A stretch of DNA of 64,000 nt from Sphaerolaimus hirsutus (GCA_964036195.1 OZ038455.1:17749855-17813854), one strand, 5' to 3'. Shown: positions 13,001-28,000, counted from the first letter of the stretch. Notes: generated from the sequence alone by a model not told the origin. A program made the numbers and translations.

Positions 13001-16000
13001 TTGCTGTGGCGCCATTGGCGCTTGGCACTATGCCCATGAAAATCGTCATGGCGCTTTTGGCGCTTGGCGCTATATTTGACTGGCACCGGGAACAAAATGC
13101 CTGGCGCTGGCGCAAAAAGCACCATGGCAAAAAGCACCACGTACATATTTTTACAATACCATACATAGTAGATACGTACATAGGTAAGTCTATAGAGTCT
13201 TATAAATAGTGGTTTTTGTTGCATTTTTCGACGTCTGTGTACGTCACAAACAACCATTTAGTACTGGGATTTCGAAAAATTTCTGGCGAAATAAGACCCC
13301 CCCCTCGAAATACCCCCCTCCTAAGTTCCACTCTGAAAAAATAAACCCCCGGGGGGTAATTCGAGGAAATACAGTATATTGATGTTTCTGCATCCCAGAA
13401 ATAATGGTAAATGTGCAAAAATAGGTAAATCATGCATTTTTGTTTTTCGACGGGACACCGGTCCCGCGGTGTGACCTTTTCCCATAAACGGGACACTACA
13501 AACATGTGAAAATTATCGTTTTTCGAATTTTTACGTTCACTCCAGCTGCCGGTTATGCTGCGTTTTGGATGCAATGGGTTGTTTGCATGTTAATTAGGTG
13601 AATTATCACCAAATTAGCATGCACAAAATTTTTGCAAGACAGTAACACACGCTGATGCATTTTCTATGGGGGAGTGTATAATTTTTTTTGGATTTGCCTG
13701 AATTTTGACATGTGTGTACTCCTTCGTTTAGTGAGTATTACAGCCAAATTTCAGCTCAGCGTGGTTACCGGTTGTTATTTTATTTATACTTCAATTTTTT
13801 TAATATTATTATTATTATTATTTTTTTGTTATTATACCTGACGAGGGTCAAACGTCCCCGGTGAGAAATTTTTTTTTTAGTAAACAATGAAGTTTGGTCC
13901 CCGACGGGGGACATTCGTCCCCGGCAGGGGACTAAAAATTTGTCCCCTGTCGGGAACGAACGTCCCCGGTCTGGGACGAACGTCCCCGGTTGGGGACCAA
14001 AATTCTTTGTTTACTGAAAAAAAATCTCTCACTGGGGACGTTTGACCCCGGTTGGGGCCATTTTGACGTTGCCGGGGACCGGTCCCCAGTAGGATTTCAA
14101 TCACTATACAAAAATACAGAGATCGAAAAAATTCAACTATAAATAAAATAACAACCGGTAACCGCGCTGAGCTGAAATTTGGCATGCGTACTCACTAAAC
14201 GAAGGAGTACTCACATGCCACAATTCAGACGAATCCAAAAAAATTATACACTCCCCCAAAGAAAATGCATCAGCGCGTGTAACCGTCTCACAAAAATTTT
14301 GTGCATGCTAGTTTGGTGATAATTCACCTTATCAACATGCAAACAACCCATACATGCCAATTTTTCACTTTTGAAAAATTTATTTTTTGCCGGGGACCGG
14401 TCCCCAGCCGGGGCCTGTGTAAATAGCCTTTTTTCAAAAGATTCAAAAAGACTTTTCAAATTTTTTTAGGTAATTCGAGGCATTGATATGTATTCTTAAG
14501 TTCAACATTCTAAATCAATTGACAATTGACTTGCGGTGTGTCTGAGCTGCAATAAAGATGTAAAACGTTGAGTTCCGAGTTCAATTAAGTTTTGACTAAT
14601 TTTTTTCTCAAAAAACTATTTTAAAAAATTCGAAAACTACCCCCAAAAATTGAAAATTTGAAAATTTGAAAACTAAATTCAAAATTTCGAAAATTGTTTT
14701 GGGGAAAAATTCGAAAATTCAAAAAGTCATTTCAGAAAAAAATACTTGAAAATTTGAATACCTTTTTCTGGATGGTTTGCCATCGTTAATCATCATCAAT
14801 AAAAATTTATGAAACTACCGTATTACCTCGAAATACCCGCATGGGGGTTTATTATTTCGCCAGCAAAATTTGAGGGGGGGTTAATTCGAGGGGGGGGGGG
14901 TTTATTCGAGGGGGGGTCTTATTATTTCGTCAGAAATTTTCGTAAGGATCGTAGTAAATAGTAGGCATTTGCATGCTCAAAACAGGTAATAAATGTGTCC
15001 AAACAAGATATATTTGGACATAAAAACGTAGATTAGCTACACAAACATGTCCATGTGTAGCTGCAATACAGATAAACAGTAATATACATCATGTACATTG
15101 CATACATGACGTATTTATTATGTACATGACGTACATCATTCCGAAGGGGGGGGGGGTATTTCGAGGGGGGGGGGTTTATTATTTCCCCAGCCGATTTTGA
15201 GGGGGGGTTAATTCGAGGGGGGGGGGGTTAATTCAAGGGGGGGATAATTCGAGGTAATACGGTAATAAATTTACAAAGATAATGATTTTTTGGACACAAG
15301 AGAGGTAATTGATAGCACTACCTTGCTTTAATGTTGCATCACAAATCTTTATCCATTTTGTTGTAATCAATTTTATGTTATATTAAAAAATTTGTGATTT
15401 TACATTGAGCTGTAATTCCGGCGTTACAGCTTAACAAAATATAGAACTGAAACAATATTTAGAATGGATAACGGTACCACCACCAAGCAAGTATAACAAT
15501 GGCAAACCTCTGGGATAAAGTATTTACAAGTGTTTTTCTAAAATGACTTTTCAAACGACTTCTTTTCTGAAAACAGTTTTCGAATTTTCAAATCGTTTTT
15601 TTTCTTCGTTTCAGTCCTATTTTTCGTCGAGCTGTAAACTCCCTTTGATTGCGGGAAATGGGAGGCTTAGTTTTGAAATAATTTTGCATGATAGAAAATG
15701 TGATAATTCTTATGTGCCATGTAAAAAATGTACCTATTTAGAATTTTCGAAATTTGTAGCATGCCATTGCAGAGTGTTGTTCCAGCGGGCACCAAACTTT
15801 CACTGAAATGCATCGATGCTGAAGAATATGATGAACAGAGGGAGTTCTCTGGTGAAAATGGGGAATTGGAACTGGATCCTGAAGATGCCAGAATCGAGTT
15901 CCTGGTGGACGGCGGGGGTTCCGAGCTCCAGTTTGAATGCCTCGACAGCGGAATATTCACACGACCAGCGGGTGACAAAATCCCGCCCTGTGTCCCAGGT

Positions 16001-19000
16001 GCGTGCTTGGGCTGCGCTGCTCCCCCTTGACTTTACCTTCTTTACTTACCTAATATTTATTGTATTTATGTGAAGTATTATATTTAAAGTTTACTCAGTG
16101 CAAAATATCTAACATTTGCCTGCTCAGGAGACAACGTAATTCTTGAGAAAAATTTTATGCAAGTTTGCCCAATTTTCGACCCACTCTCGATTTCCTAAAT
16201 GCACCTTTTTCCAAGTTCTCAACAAAGCACTTGTGGAATTGGTTGCTGGTAGTAAATAATAAAAAACGATAGAAAAATTGTAATAAAATAACAAAAACGT
16301 ACAAGAACACAATCGTTTGCAAAAATATCAAATAAATTAAGTTTTCGCGAAAAAACACCCGAGAAGATTATAAACGTTTCGGGAGAGTTTTTATATTCCG
16401 TAGCTCTACTGATGGAAAAAGCGCCAGGACTTTGCGCCAAGCGGCAAAAGCGCCATGGCGATTTTCCCAACCACAGCGCCAAGCGCCAATGACGCTACAG
16501 ATAGAATAGGGCCCAGAGCCAGAAGCGCTTTTTCGTTTGGCGCTAAACCCCTGCTCACCTCTCTTACAACCCTTCAAATATTTTCAACAGAAACATAAAA
16601 TTTCGTGAATGGGGCAACTTTCATGGCTAAGTTGGGTATACACTTGTAGGGCAAATCATGCCCTACAAGTGCATATAGGTCACCTTTGTCAACTACTTCT
16701 CTGGTGCATGCTGTGTGCAAGAGAATTTTCTTTGTGCATTTTTGGTTGCTCGCCATGGTTACAACCCTGGCTGGTTTTCTACCAGAATACTGGTTTGTGA
16801 GGTTGAATTTTGAGCCAGTGGTCTAGAATGTGTCCCCTGGCACATTACCAGTGCACACATTCAATTGAATTGCCACATGAGTGATTTCAGGTGCTTTTAT
16901 TGGTGTGTTTTTGGCACTCATTGTTGTTTTCATTACTGTGCCATTTTCATGCCATTGTGATGCCAAAAATGTTATTTACAGTCACCATCATGGCTAAACT
17001 GCTGGGTTTGATCTGTGCAAGCAGATTTTTGCTCTGCAACAGGATGGTAAAGGTTGTAAACATGGTCAATGACTTTTGCTGCTGATATCCATGGCTTTTC
17101 CAGCAAACTGCAACCAGTCATGATTTAAAAAGATGTTCACAAGACATCTGGGACTGTAAAATAATGTTCAAGGTTCAAAATGAGCGCCTGCACAGGTGTA
17201 AATATGTTCACATAAAAATGAGTCAACTGACTTTGAAAATCTTTTACCTTATATTTACCATGCCAATTTACTACTAATTTTGCAATTTTTGGGAGTTAAG
17301 TATTTTCAAAGTCAGTTTACTCATTTTTATGTGAACATATATTCACATGTGCAAGCACTCATTTTGAAGCTTGAACATTCTTCTACAGTGCCAGATGTCT
17401 TGTGAACCACTTTTTAAATCCTGACTGGCTGCAGCTTGCTGGAAAAGCCAACGATATCAGCAGCAAAAGTCATTAACCATGTTTACAATGTTTACCATCC
17501 TGTTGCAGGGCAAAAATCTGCTTGCACAGATCCAAGCTCACCAGGTTTGCCATGATGGTGACTGGAAATTACATTTTTGAATGAAAATGGCATGAAAATG
17601 GCATAGTAATGAAAACAAGAATGAGTGCCAAAACACACCAATTAAAACACTTGAAATCACTCATGTGGCAATTCAATTGAATGTGTGCACTGGCAGTGTG
17701 CCAGCGGACACATTCAAGACCAATGGCTCGAAATTCAACCTCGCAAATCAGTATTTTAGCAGAAAACAAGGCATGGTTGTAACCATGGCGAGCAACCAAA
17801 AATGCACAAAGAAAATTCTCTGGCACACAGCATGCACCAGAGAAGTAGTTGACAAACGTCACCTATATACACTTGTAGGGCATGATTTGCCCCAGAAGTG
17901 TATACCCAATTTAGCCATGAAAGTTGCCCCATTCACGAGTTTTTAAGTTTCTCTTCAGAATATTTGAAGGGTTGTAAGAGTGGTGAGCAGGGGTTTAGCT
18001 AGGACCAGAGTTGTTCAAATTACTGAACTTTTTCAAAGTATATGTATATGTAAAATACTTTTTTACTTACCTAACCTGAATACAGAAAATGTTAAATACT
18101 TTTTACCCTACTCATGAGTATGTACATGTGAATAAAATACTTTTTTGCAAGGAAAATGAAAAATCAAGTACTATTTCACTGGAAAATGTAAAAGCGAGTA
18201 ATTTTCGTCATAGAATATTTAAAAGTGGGTACTTTTTTCGTTCAAAATGACAAAACTACTATGTTAGAGTGTTTTTTGCACAGCAAGACAACAGATGTCA
18301 TTTAAAAAAGATTTTTTAGTATTTTTATAGGAAAATGATATAATTTCTTCAAGGTTTCTTTGTTTTAGCAACAAAGTACACATTACCTGTACACGTGCAC
18401 TTTTCAAGCATAGGCAGATGTACAGGAGAGTACAGGTACTTTTTAAATGTATATGTGTATGTATTTACCCAGTACTCAAGTATATTTGGGTAAATGTAAA
18501 TAGCACTGTTGTTAATGTGTATTTACTTTTACTCAAAAAGTACATATGCTCGAGTACTGAGTAAATACACATACACATACTTTGGAAGAGGTGTCTGTAC
18601 CCACATTTATGCTTACTTTTTGAGAGTACGTGAGTACTGAGTACAGTAAGTTAATTTTTGTGAGTACAGAAAAAAGATTTTTGCCATTCTAGACTCCTGC
18701 TTTTCATAAAGGATAATCATCAAACAACTATTTTTTTGCTTAGGTTAAACATTCATAACGTTTTTTTTCTGAAGGAAAAGGCAATTTTACTCGATATTTA
18801 TGCTTTCCTGAGAAAAAATACACGCATTTACTCTTTCTGGGAAAAAAAACTATTTTACTCTCATTTACTCATGAGTAAAAGAAAATAATTTTTACTTTAC
18901 ACTTTCTGTACTCAGGGGGTGAGTAAAAACAGAATACTTTACGCATACGCATACTTTGAAAAAAGTTTGGTACTTTTAACAACTCTGATACAGATATTTT

Positions 19001-22000
19001 AACAACTGTGGCTAGAATTTGTGGTTAGGTCTGCTGCAAACGGACACTTATTGAAAAAAAACCGCACTGGTCAGTGTGTCCGAGCGCCATAGAAGACTTG
19101 CTGGACTCGGGCGACCTGTTGAACGGCGACGAGGCGCTGCCGGAAGTGCTGCGCGTGTGGCTCAAGTCCAAGTCGGCGCCGGAGGACGACGACCTGGCGC
19201 CGCGGCTCATCCCCAGCGGGCTGCCCGACGAGGGCTACTGGCCCGGCGCAGAGGTCTGGGTGCACTGCAACCAGGTGCCAGTCCCAGCCCCGGTAAAAAG
19301 CCCTGCAAAATGTCAACTGTGATGTACAGTGTCAAAAGACGTGCAAAATGCCCTGCAAAATGACAACTCGGTTGACTTTTGGCACTGTGCATGACATTTG
19401 ACATTTTACAGAGCATTTTGAAGGGTTTGGGACTGCCCTCAGGACAACGCCGTGTTCGTGGCCACCAGCGAGGCTGAAGGCGTCAATGAAGAGTACAGTT
19501 CTGTAAAGTACGATGAAGAATTCGCACCATGCAAGTACCATTATTATCACTTTCACTTGAACATGTCAGTCTATTGACAGCCCGCACACTGGTTGACACT
19601 GTGTGATAACAGAACCTGTAAAAGACCCTGTAAAGTGTAAAAGACCCTGAAAAATGTTGTGTAATGTAAAAGACCCCGTAAAATGTCATCTAAAACCCCC
19701 CTGAAAAATGTCACATGTCAGTTAAATACCCTGTAAAGTGTCATCTGTTTATGTGTATTCAAATGTTTTATTATTGTATTCACATATTATGTTTTTGTAT
19801 CCAAATGTTACTTTTTAGCATAAGTTTTGAATACAAAAACATAATATTTGGGTACACATGACACTTTACAGGTTTCTTTTACATGACATTTGACAATTTA
19901 CAGGGTCTTTTACATGACACATGATTGTGGAATCACACATATTGTGGAATCACACATATTGTGAAATCTCACATGCTGCAATATGTGACCTTAACATAAT
20001 GTGGAATCACACATGCCCAAAGGTGAAATTCACATGCCCAAAGGTGAAATTCACATGCCCAAAGGTGAATTTCACATGTCCGAAGATGAATCTCACATGC
20101 CCAGCGTGAAATACACATGGCCATGGCCAAACATGAATTTTTCATGCCTGCCCATCTGTGCAGCGTTTTGTTGCGGCCTTGTATAATAAAACTGTAAAAT
20201 AAAAATTGAAGCCACTAGATGTAAACAGTAAGAGCACATACATATGTACAGTTGTTAGTATATCAGTAAATACACAACACATTAATAAAAAGGTGAGAAT
20301 AAGTTTGAGTACAACAAACATTCAATGTAAAAATTCAATGCAAGAAATGCAAAAATGTCAATAACAAGTAAAAAAAAAATTGACAAAAAAGTTCAATGCA
20401 AAAATTCAACAAAAAAGTTTACTGTGCAAACATCCGCACTCAGCAAAATTGTCATCTATCTAGTGATGGAAAAGCGCCAGAAAAAAGGGCGCCAAGCGCC
20501 AATGGCGCCATGGCGCCATTCGGAAACTGGGCGCCAGGCGCCAAGGGCGCCACGGGAAAAACGCGCCAAGCGCCAAGGGCGCCATGGCGCCTTTCAGAAA
20601 GTGGGCGCCATGCCCCAATGGCGCCACGCAAAGAGGGCGCCAAGCGCCAAGGGTGCCAGGCGCCAAGGGCGCCAGAATAGATACTTACCTAAAAAAAAAA
20701 AATACCACGCCTTTGTTTTAGATACTATTGCAGCACCGTACTGCACACATTTCACTTGTTTTTTCACTTAAAATGCCCTGTAAAGTGTCAAGTGTCATGC
20801 AAGGTATGAATAGTCTTGTAAAATACCCTGAAAAATGGTAAACAACATATACTTTCCTTTTCCCATTGATGTTTTCTTGAAATAAAGAAAAACTGAATTG
20901 AGATGATTATTGAATAAGTTGATTTACGAGTTTGCTAGTTCAAGGGCCCATCATTCCCAGCTTCTGATCCATCAGATGCTTCTGATGTACCGTTGGACGA
21001 AAGATTTTAGTCCAACCGCACCACTTCGCCCCTTTTTTGCAGCGAATTTCTATTATTTTTTATTGTATTGTTTCATTTACGCCGTATTCACCTTGAAACC
21101 TTGCTGGCGCCATTTTGGCGCCCTTTTTGAGCAGGGCGCCAGGCGCCAAGGGCGCCACGGAAAGAGGGCGCCAAGCGCCAAGGGCGCCACGGCGCCTTTC
21201 AGAAAGTGGGCGTCAGGCGCCAATGGCGCCACAGAAACAGGGCGCCAAGCGCCAATGGCGCAATGGCGCGGCGCCCTTTGGCGCCCTCAAATGGCGCCAG
21301 CGCCATGGCGCCATTCCATCACTACATCTATCATGCAAATCAGAGTTGGAAAAACGTATTTACGTTTACTCGAAATTCCCGGTTATTCAGGTATTTACGT
21401 GTACGTTTACCTTTTCCAAAAATACCGTTACGTTTTGTTACGCTTTCCTGACCAAAATACCCGGGTACTAGTGAAAACGTATAAGCACTTGTGATCCTTC
21501 AAATGGGCCGCACCACCTGCAGCCAACAATATTCTTATGTTTTTGCATAAATGTAACATGTATACATACAAAAAAGTGGTGTATGAAAAATGTGACTGCA
21601 CGCTTATACTGGGTACATATTCATAAATGTGTTCTAATGTTGACCACAAAAACCTCTTTGTTTGTTTGTGGAGCCGCGTTTTTAAATTTTTTTGTGATGA
21701 ATTCCTACAACACCACTTGCAACAACTGTGAGTAGCACACGTTTTGAAACTGGCAGGGCAAGTGCAAGCTCTGGTGCCAACCCCAGACTCTGTAGGATGC
21801 CCTGTAAAATGTAAAATTTCATGCAAATGTCAAAACTAGTGATGTTAAAGGCACCGGGAAAAATGGCACCGCACTGCACCGGCACCTTTGCCAATGCATG
21901 AAAAGGGCACCTGGCACTCTGGGGCACCAGCCAGAAAATGGCACCGCACCGGCACCGGTGCCATTTTTTCCAAAAGGCACCGGTGCCGGTGCGGTGCGGT

Positions 22001-25000
22001 GCCATTTTCTGGCCGGTGCCCCAGGGTGCCAGGTGCCCTTTCCATGCGTTGGCAAAGGTGCCGGTGCGGTGCGGTGCCATTTTTCCCGGTGCCTTTAACA
22101 TCACTAGTTATAGCTCTGTGGCTAAACAACCCATCCCCCAAAAAGTTACCCTAGAGTGAAGAAATTGTTGGCATGTCGATATTGGCAGTTGATGCGGAAA
22201 AAAACGATGGTGGAAATACATAATGTATTTATATATTTCAAGCAGATGATTGATTTTCCCTAGTTCATTCAGATGTGGGGATTTTTCCAGAGTTGTTAAA
22301 AGTACCAAACTTTTTTCAAAGTATACGTGAACGTAAAGTATTTATTTCTTACTCATCCCCTGAGTACAGAAAATGTAAAGTAAATTTTTTTCACTTTTAC
22401 TCATGAGTAAACGTGAGTAAACGTACTTTTTCCACTGGAAAACGTAAAAGTTAGTATTTTTGAAAATATTGCCCCAATTTCCAAAAACACAATAACTAAT
22501 TTTCATATTTTTTGCCCGTTTTCAACATCAAATTCACCTATTTTTAGCTTTTATGGCTATAACTCATATTAAATGACCATTTTTGCCTACTATTCTCTAT
22601 TTTTGGCCTATTTAAGCCTTTTCTCCATTCCATGCCTTCAAAAGACCCTGTACAATGACCTATCAGAAACACGTTTTCTGTACTCGAGTACTTTCAAAAA
22701 GTATATGTAAACGCGAGTACAGAAACTTTTTTCCGAGGAAACGTAAAGGTATTTACTCAGTACTCGAGTATACGTATTTATCGAGTAAAAGTACCTAAAT
22801 ACGTTTTTAACTCATATTTTATACGTGGGAAACTCGAGCGGCAGTTTATTTGAGAAAGTATGGTGGCTGTTATAGGTATATTAAACTACCGTATTACCTC
22901 GAAATACCCCCATGAGGGTTTATTATTTCGCCAGAAAATTTTGAGGGGGGTTTATTCGAGGGGTGTTTATTCGAACCGGGTCTTTTATTTCGCCAGAAAT
23001 TTTATGAAATTCTCCATACTCAGACGTAGAAAAATACAACATTGTCAGAGACGTAAATATAAGTGTTTATAGGCATATACTTGGTCCGGCTGAAAAGTCC
23101 CCGGGCAGTGCTCGCCATTCGCGCTAGGGGTAAGTTACGGTCATAAAATTTTGACAGGTTAGAATATCGGGTGTTTTGACTTTTCACCTAAAATTTTACC
23201 CCTCTAGCTCTACCCACTGCGGAACTGTGGGGGTTACAATTTCTGTCATTTTGTACTGATGTACAAATGGTGCTCTAGCTCAATGCTGCTTTAAGTTGTG
23301 ATCATGAAACTTTGTCTAGTGTGAGCCACCAGTGTTGGCAATGTGCCAGCACTAACCAACATTAGCTATGATATCATAAGCCTAGTCTATATTGTCATTA
23401 CTGTCACTACTCTCACTACCAAATTCATCATTCTGCCTCTCCGGTTGGTTAATACTGGTTAATACAGGATGCATTTTGCATGCACACTGCTGTTGAACAC
23501 AGGTAATGTGTCCACTACAGATTAGTAATAAGAAAATTTTATTCACATAATTCATTTACTGCATGTTTTAAAACAACATTAAAATCACTGCCATACAACA
23601 TGATCTCAGACCATCACCAATACATCCATCACAGTTCCCACGTTTCTTACACATCACCCTGATCTGCATATTAATTTAACTTAATAGCAAGATGTTGATG
23701 AAAGTGTTGAATACTATCCAGTATCAGCACATCGCGAACACTGGTGGCTTAGACTAGCCAAAGTTTCATGATCACAACTGAAAGCAGCATTGAGCTAGAG
23801 CACCATTTGTACATCAGTACAAAACGACCGAAATTGAAACCCCCACAGTTCGGCAGTGGGTGGAGCTAGAGGGGGGTAAAATTTTAGGTGAAAACTCAAA
23901 ACACCTAATATCTTAACCTGTCAAAATTTTATGACCGTAGCTTACTCCAAGCGCGAATGGCGAGCACTGCCTGGGGACTTTTCAGCCGGACCAAGTACAA
24001 CTGAGGCATCTACTTCTAAAAGTCAACAAGTCCACAAAATGTGATTTTGAGTAAGTCGCCCAATTTTAAGTTTCGGGCCTAATTCCAGGCCCATGGTGCG
24101 TGTCCAGTTTGGCTCGCTCATGCTTTCCATTAAGTTCCATATGTTGACAATAAAGTGTCAAATTTTCAGTCCCTGCTCTCAACCTTTATGTGAAAAATTG
24201 TGTGTCCATAAATTTCCATTAGGTCAGAGCAAAACTGTTTTTGGGAGGGAATTGGACTTGTCGACTTCTTGCACTAACAAACATTTTTGTTCCCGGGGAA
24301 GCCGAAGCTGTCTTATGGGCAATTTATGCACTTGTCGACATTTAGAAGTAGCTGTCCATAGTGGACATATCACATTTCTTGCTTTTTTTCCCATAAAAAA
24401 GGAAGTGGAGGGATGGACTTGTCGACTTCTTGCACTAAACTAGGTGGACTTGTCGACTTCATGCCCGAAATTTTTGCATTTTTCCCCAAAAATGTCAAAT
24501 TTGGCACTTTGCCATATGGGCATGTGAGGTCAAAAATTTATTGGAAGTGATAAAAAATGTGCGGGAGTAGCCCCAGATGACGTTTCCGGGCCTAACTCGA
24601 AATTGTCATATTTTGGACTTGTCGACTTTTAGAAGTAGACGCCTCAACTGTATATATACATAAACCCTTCCCTAACGTCACTCAGTCATCGGTTTTTACG
24701 TGTGTTCTGTAAAATACAGTTCACACACTGTGGTTTTTGTTGTGTACATGCTGTTTACACTGTATTTGGGGGGGGGTAATTCAAGGGAGTTTAATTCGAG
24801 GTAATACGGTAACTGGTACAGGTTGAAGCTACAAAACAACATTACATAAGCACTTTTTCAACTTTACAGAGTCAACTTCTGTAAAATGCGCTCTTGCCGA
24901 TGAGGCTGGAGACACTTTTATTCAACCAGGTTTTGAGCCGATTATCAGAAGGGAATGCATCAATGATCAAGCAAATCTTTGCCCCGGTGGTACGGAACGA

Positions 25001-28000
25001 AAGACAACACAGTGCACCAATGTTCGTTTGAAAGATGCCCGTTTTATCTGTTAAGTTTCGATTACAGCTAGGCGTAAAGTTACCCCACAAAATTGAGTAG
25101 AGGTGTTAAAATACTGGTATTTTTGGAAAGCGTAAGCGTAAGCGTAAATACCCTTTACAAATTTTTAATATGCATACAAAAGCGTAAGGCATTTTTAAAA
25201 CGCGGGGCCGATTTAAGGTCGACTAAAGAATATGGTAGGCATCGGTTAGGCAGAGTCCCGCATTGACTTTGAAGTGATCGCTAGCTTTTCACGATCACTT
25301 AATCCTTGATTATCTGATGGCGGTACGAGCTTTGAGCATAGAAATAAATGTATGAAAAAAACCAGGCGACAGATAAATGCCTCTGGGCATTTATTCTGGT
25401 CGTATTTCAAACCGGGGCCAGATGTAAATATTTAACGTAAATGCCAAATATCAATGTGCATAAACGTTTTCGAATATTTGAATTTGTTTAGTTATATAAT
25501 TATTAGAAACTCTAGAAAAATACTTAAAATCGATTTTCAGGTAACAAAGGGCTAAACATTGTTCTCTCTTATTACCACTGTTCCCTGGCCGTCATAATGG
25601 AACATGATAAGTGGTGATTCCTGCCAATAAAATTACATTTTATGTTGACTCATTATGTATATTGCTGTTTGTGAATGTTTTGTGACTTCAAGTGAAGTTA
25701 GGCATGGAATAGTGCTTATAAATAAAGCTATAAGCGAAGGCTTATACATTGACACTAATGTTTCCCACTGTAAAAGTATGTGGGAGCACATTGGCTGAAA
25801 ATTTTATACTACACTAGCATATCACAACTTATTATTCATGATAGCATGCAGGAATAGAAGCAATGGCACTAAAAATACCACAAAACCAATGAAAACAGCC
25901 ACCAGTGGTAATTTGCATGTGAAATTTCGCGCTTGCACACCAAAAATAGCAAAATACCTAGTGCATAAAATTTGATTAAAAAAAATGTTTGCCAGCGCTT
26001 GAAAAAAGCGCTGGCCATCCCTACTTCTGAGGGATATATGAATCCAACCTGCCCTATCCAAAGCTTTTCGCAACTACAGGTTGAAATTGAAGTTGGAGCA
26101 TGTTTGTTAAAAGGTATTTACTTTTACTCTAAAATATGTATACTCAAGTTCTCAGTAAATACATTTACTTTTCCTTTGAAAAAAGTACCTGTACTTGCTT
26201 TTACATCAACCTTCTGGAAGTACTTGAGTATAGAAAATGTGTTTCAGATAGGTGTTTATAGCCTAGGCTAGAAGGGAAGATAGAAAGATGCTAAAACTAC
26301 AAAAATCTGCCTAAAATGGTCATAAAAACACATGTGGCAGAAAAAGTACAAATGGGAACAAGCACATGAACTAATAACAAAAAATAAGAAGGTGAAAATG
26401 GTAAAAAAGTGATGAAAATTAGTGATTTTGCATCAATATTGTTTCAAAATTTCTCAAAGGTACTCACTTTTACATTTTCTCAGGAAAAAGTACTTTACTC
26501 ACTTATGTTTACATTTAGGTAATTTGAAAAAGTTCAGTACTCTTGACCAGGGTTGGCAAAATCTCAGAACAAAAAAATAAATAAAATAAAATGAAAATAA
26601 AATGGAAAATTGAAGAATAAAACAAAACAAAATAAAATGGAAAATTATTTAAAGAAAAATACAATTTTACTAAAATCCAAATTTGTGTAAATTTTTTTTA
26701 GTAAAATTGTACAAAAAATCAAATTTTTGTACAATTTTAGTAAAATTGTACAAAAATTTGGCCATTTACAGAGGCCGAGGGTGAAAAGTCAATAATTGGT
26801 GTGTATGGGTTGTTTGCATGTTAATTAGGTTCATTAACACAAAATTTGCATGCACAAAATTTCTACAAGATGGTTACACATGCAGATGCAATTTTTTTGG
26901 GTGTGTAATTTGTCTCAAATTTGGCATGCGTGTACTCCTTCGTTTAGTGAAAACACATGGTGAGAAAAATCCCCGGTGAGAAATTCTTTTTCTGTAAACA
27001 AACAATTTTGGTCCCCAATGGGTGATGTTCGTCCCTGACAGGGGACAAATTTTTAGTTGTTTGTTTGTTTACTGAAAAAAAATTTTTTCTCACTAGGGAC
27101 GTTTGGCCTCGGTCACGGCCATTTCTATTGCAACCAGAGACTGGTCGCGAGTGGGATTTCGATCACTATATATACAGAAATATATTGAAAGGAACTGTAA
27201 GGATGGGCGTTTTATTGATTGACATTCGGCAGCTAAAAGTGTGCGTGTTCCCGCAATTTGCGTGATTGGGAAACACACAAGTTTCACAGATGTTTGTGCA
27301 TTCCCCAAACTGGGCACACACACGTTTTTCTAACATGCGTGTGCCCAAAATCTTGGGGATCGCACGCGCATGCGTGTTTCCAAGCGTAGGCGCACGCATT
27401 TTTTTGAAAAGTTGCGTGTGGCCGAAACTGGGGTCCATACATTTTTTTAATCATGTGGGTGTGCCCAAATATTTATGGGGTTCACACACATGGGGCACAC
27501 GCAGGGCACACGCTGCGTGTGCCCCTCCCGGACAGCCTGACAGAAATACAGTGATCGACAAAAATTAAAGTATCAATAAAATAATACTCACTAACCGTTC
27601 TGAGCTAAAATTTGGCACGCATACTCAATAGATGAAGGAGTACACACATGCCAAATTTGAGACAAAACGAAATAAATTTATACACCCCCCAAAAAAAAAT
27701 GCATAGGTGTGTGTAAACATCTTGCAGAAATTTTATGCATGCAAATTTGGTGTTAATTAACTTAATTAACATGCAAACAATCCATACACACCAATTATTG
27801 ACTTTTGAAGTTTTTTATTTTTTTGCCAGGGACCAGTCTCCGCCCGGGCTCTGTAAGTAGCCCAAAAATTTGAATATTTATGAAATTCCCATGTCAATTT
27901 GCAGAACTGGCACCCACTTTTTGGTTTCATTGTTGTGATTGAGAAACATTTTTGCTCAAAATTTTTGATAAAAATTCCAAATATTCACACCTTTTCAAAT

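Larger units (their letters stand above)
22887..24811. mobile_element. CCTCGAAATA-family MITE split by two TA-flanked elements
   Basis: Outer ends are TACCGTATTACCTCGAAATA at 22887 and TTCGAGGTAATACGGTA to 24811. Elements 23080-23995 and 23998-24650 are inserted inside. Confidence 0.75.

Noticed and set aside
16574..17946. Two related small proteins on opposite strands
   Set aside because: They are the same frame in the two arms of one fold-back element.
19925..20120. CRISPR-like array
   Set aside because: Units are adjacent with no spacers and the sequence is eukaryotic.
24872..25090. Minus-strand 72-residue open frame
   Set aside because: Overlaps exon 12 of the collagen-like gene, whose plus frame has conserved cysteines and splice signals.
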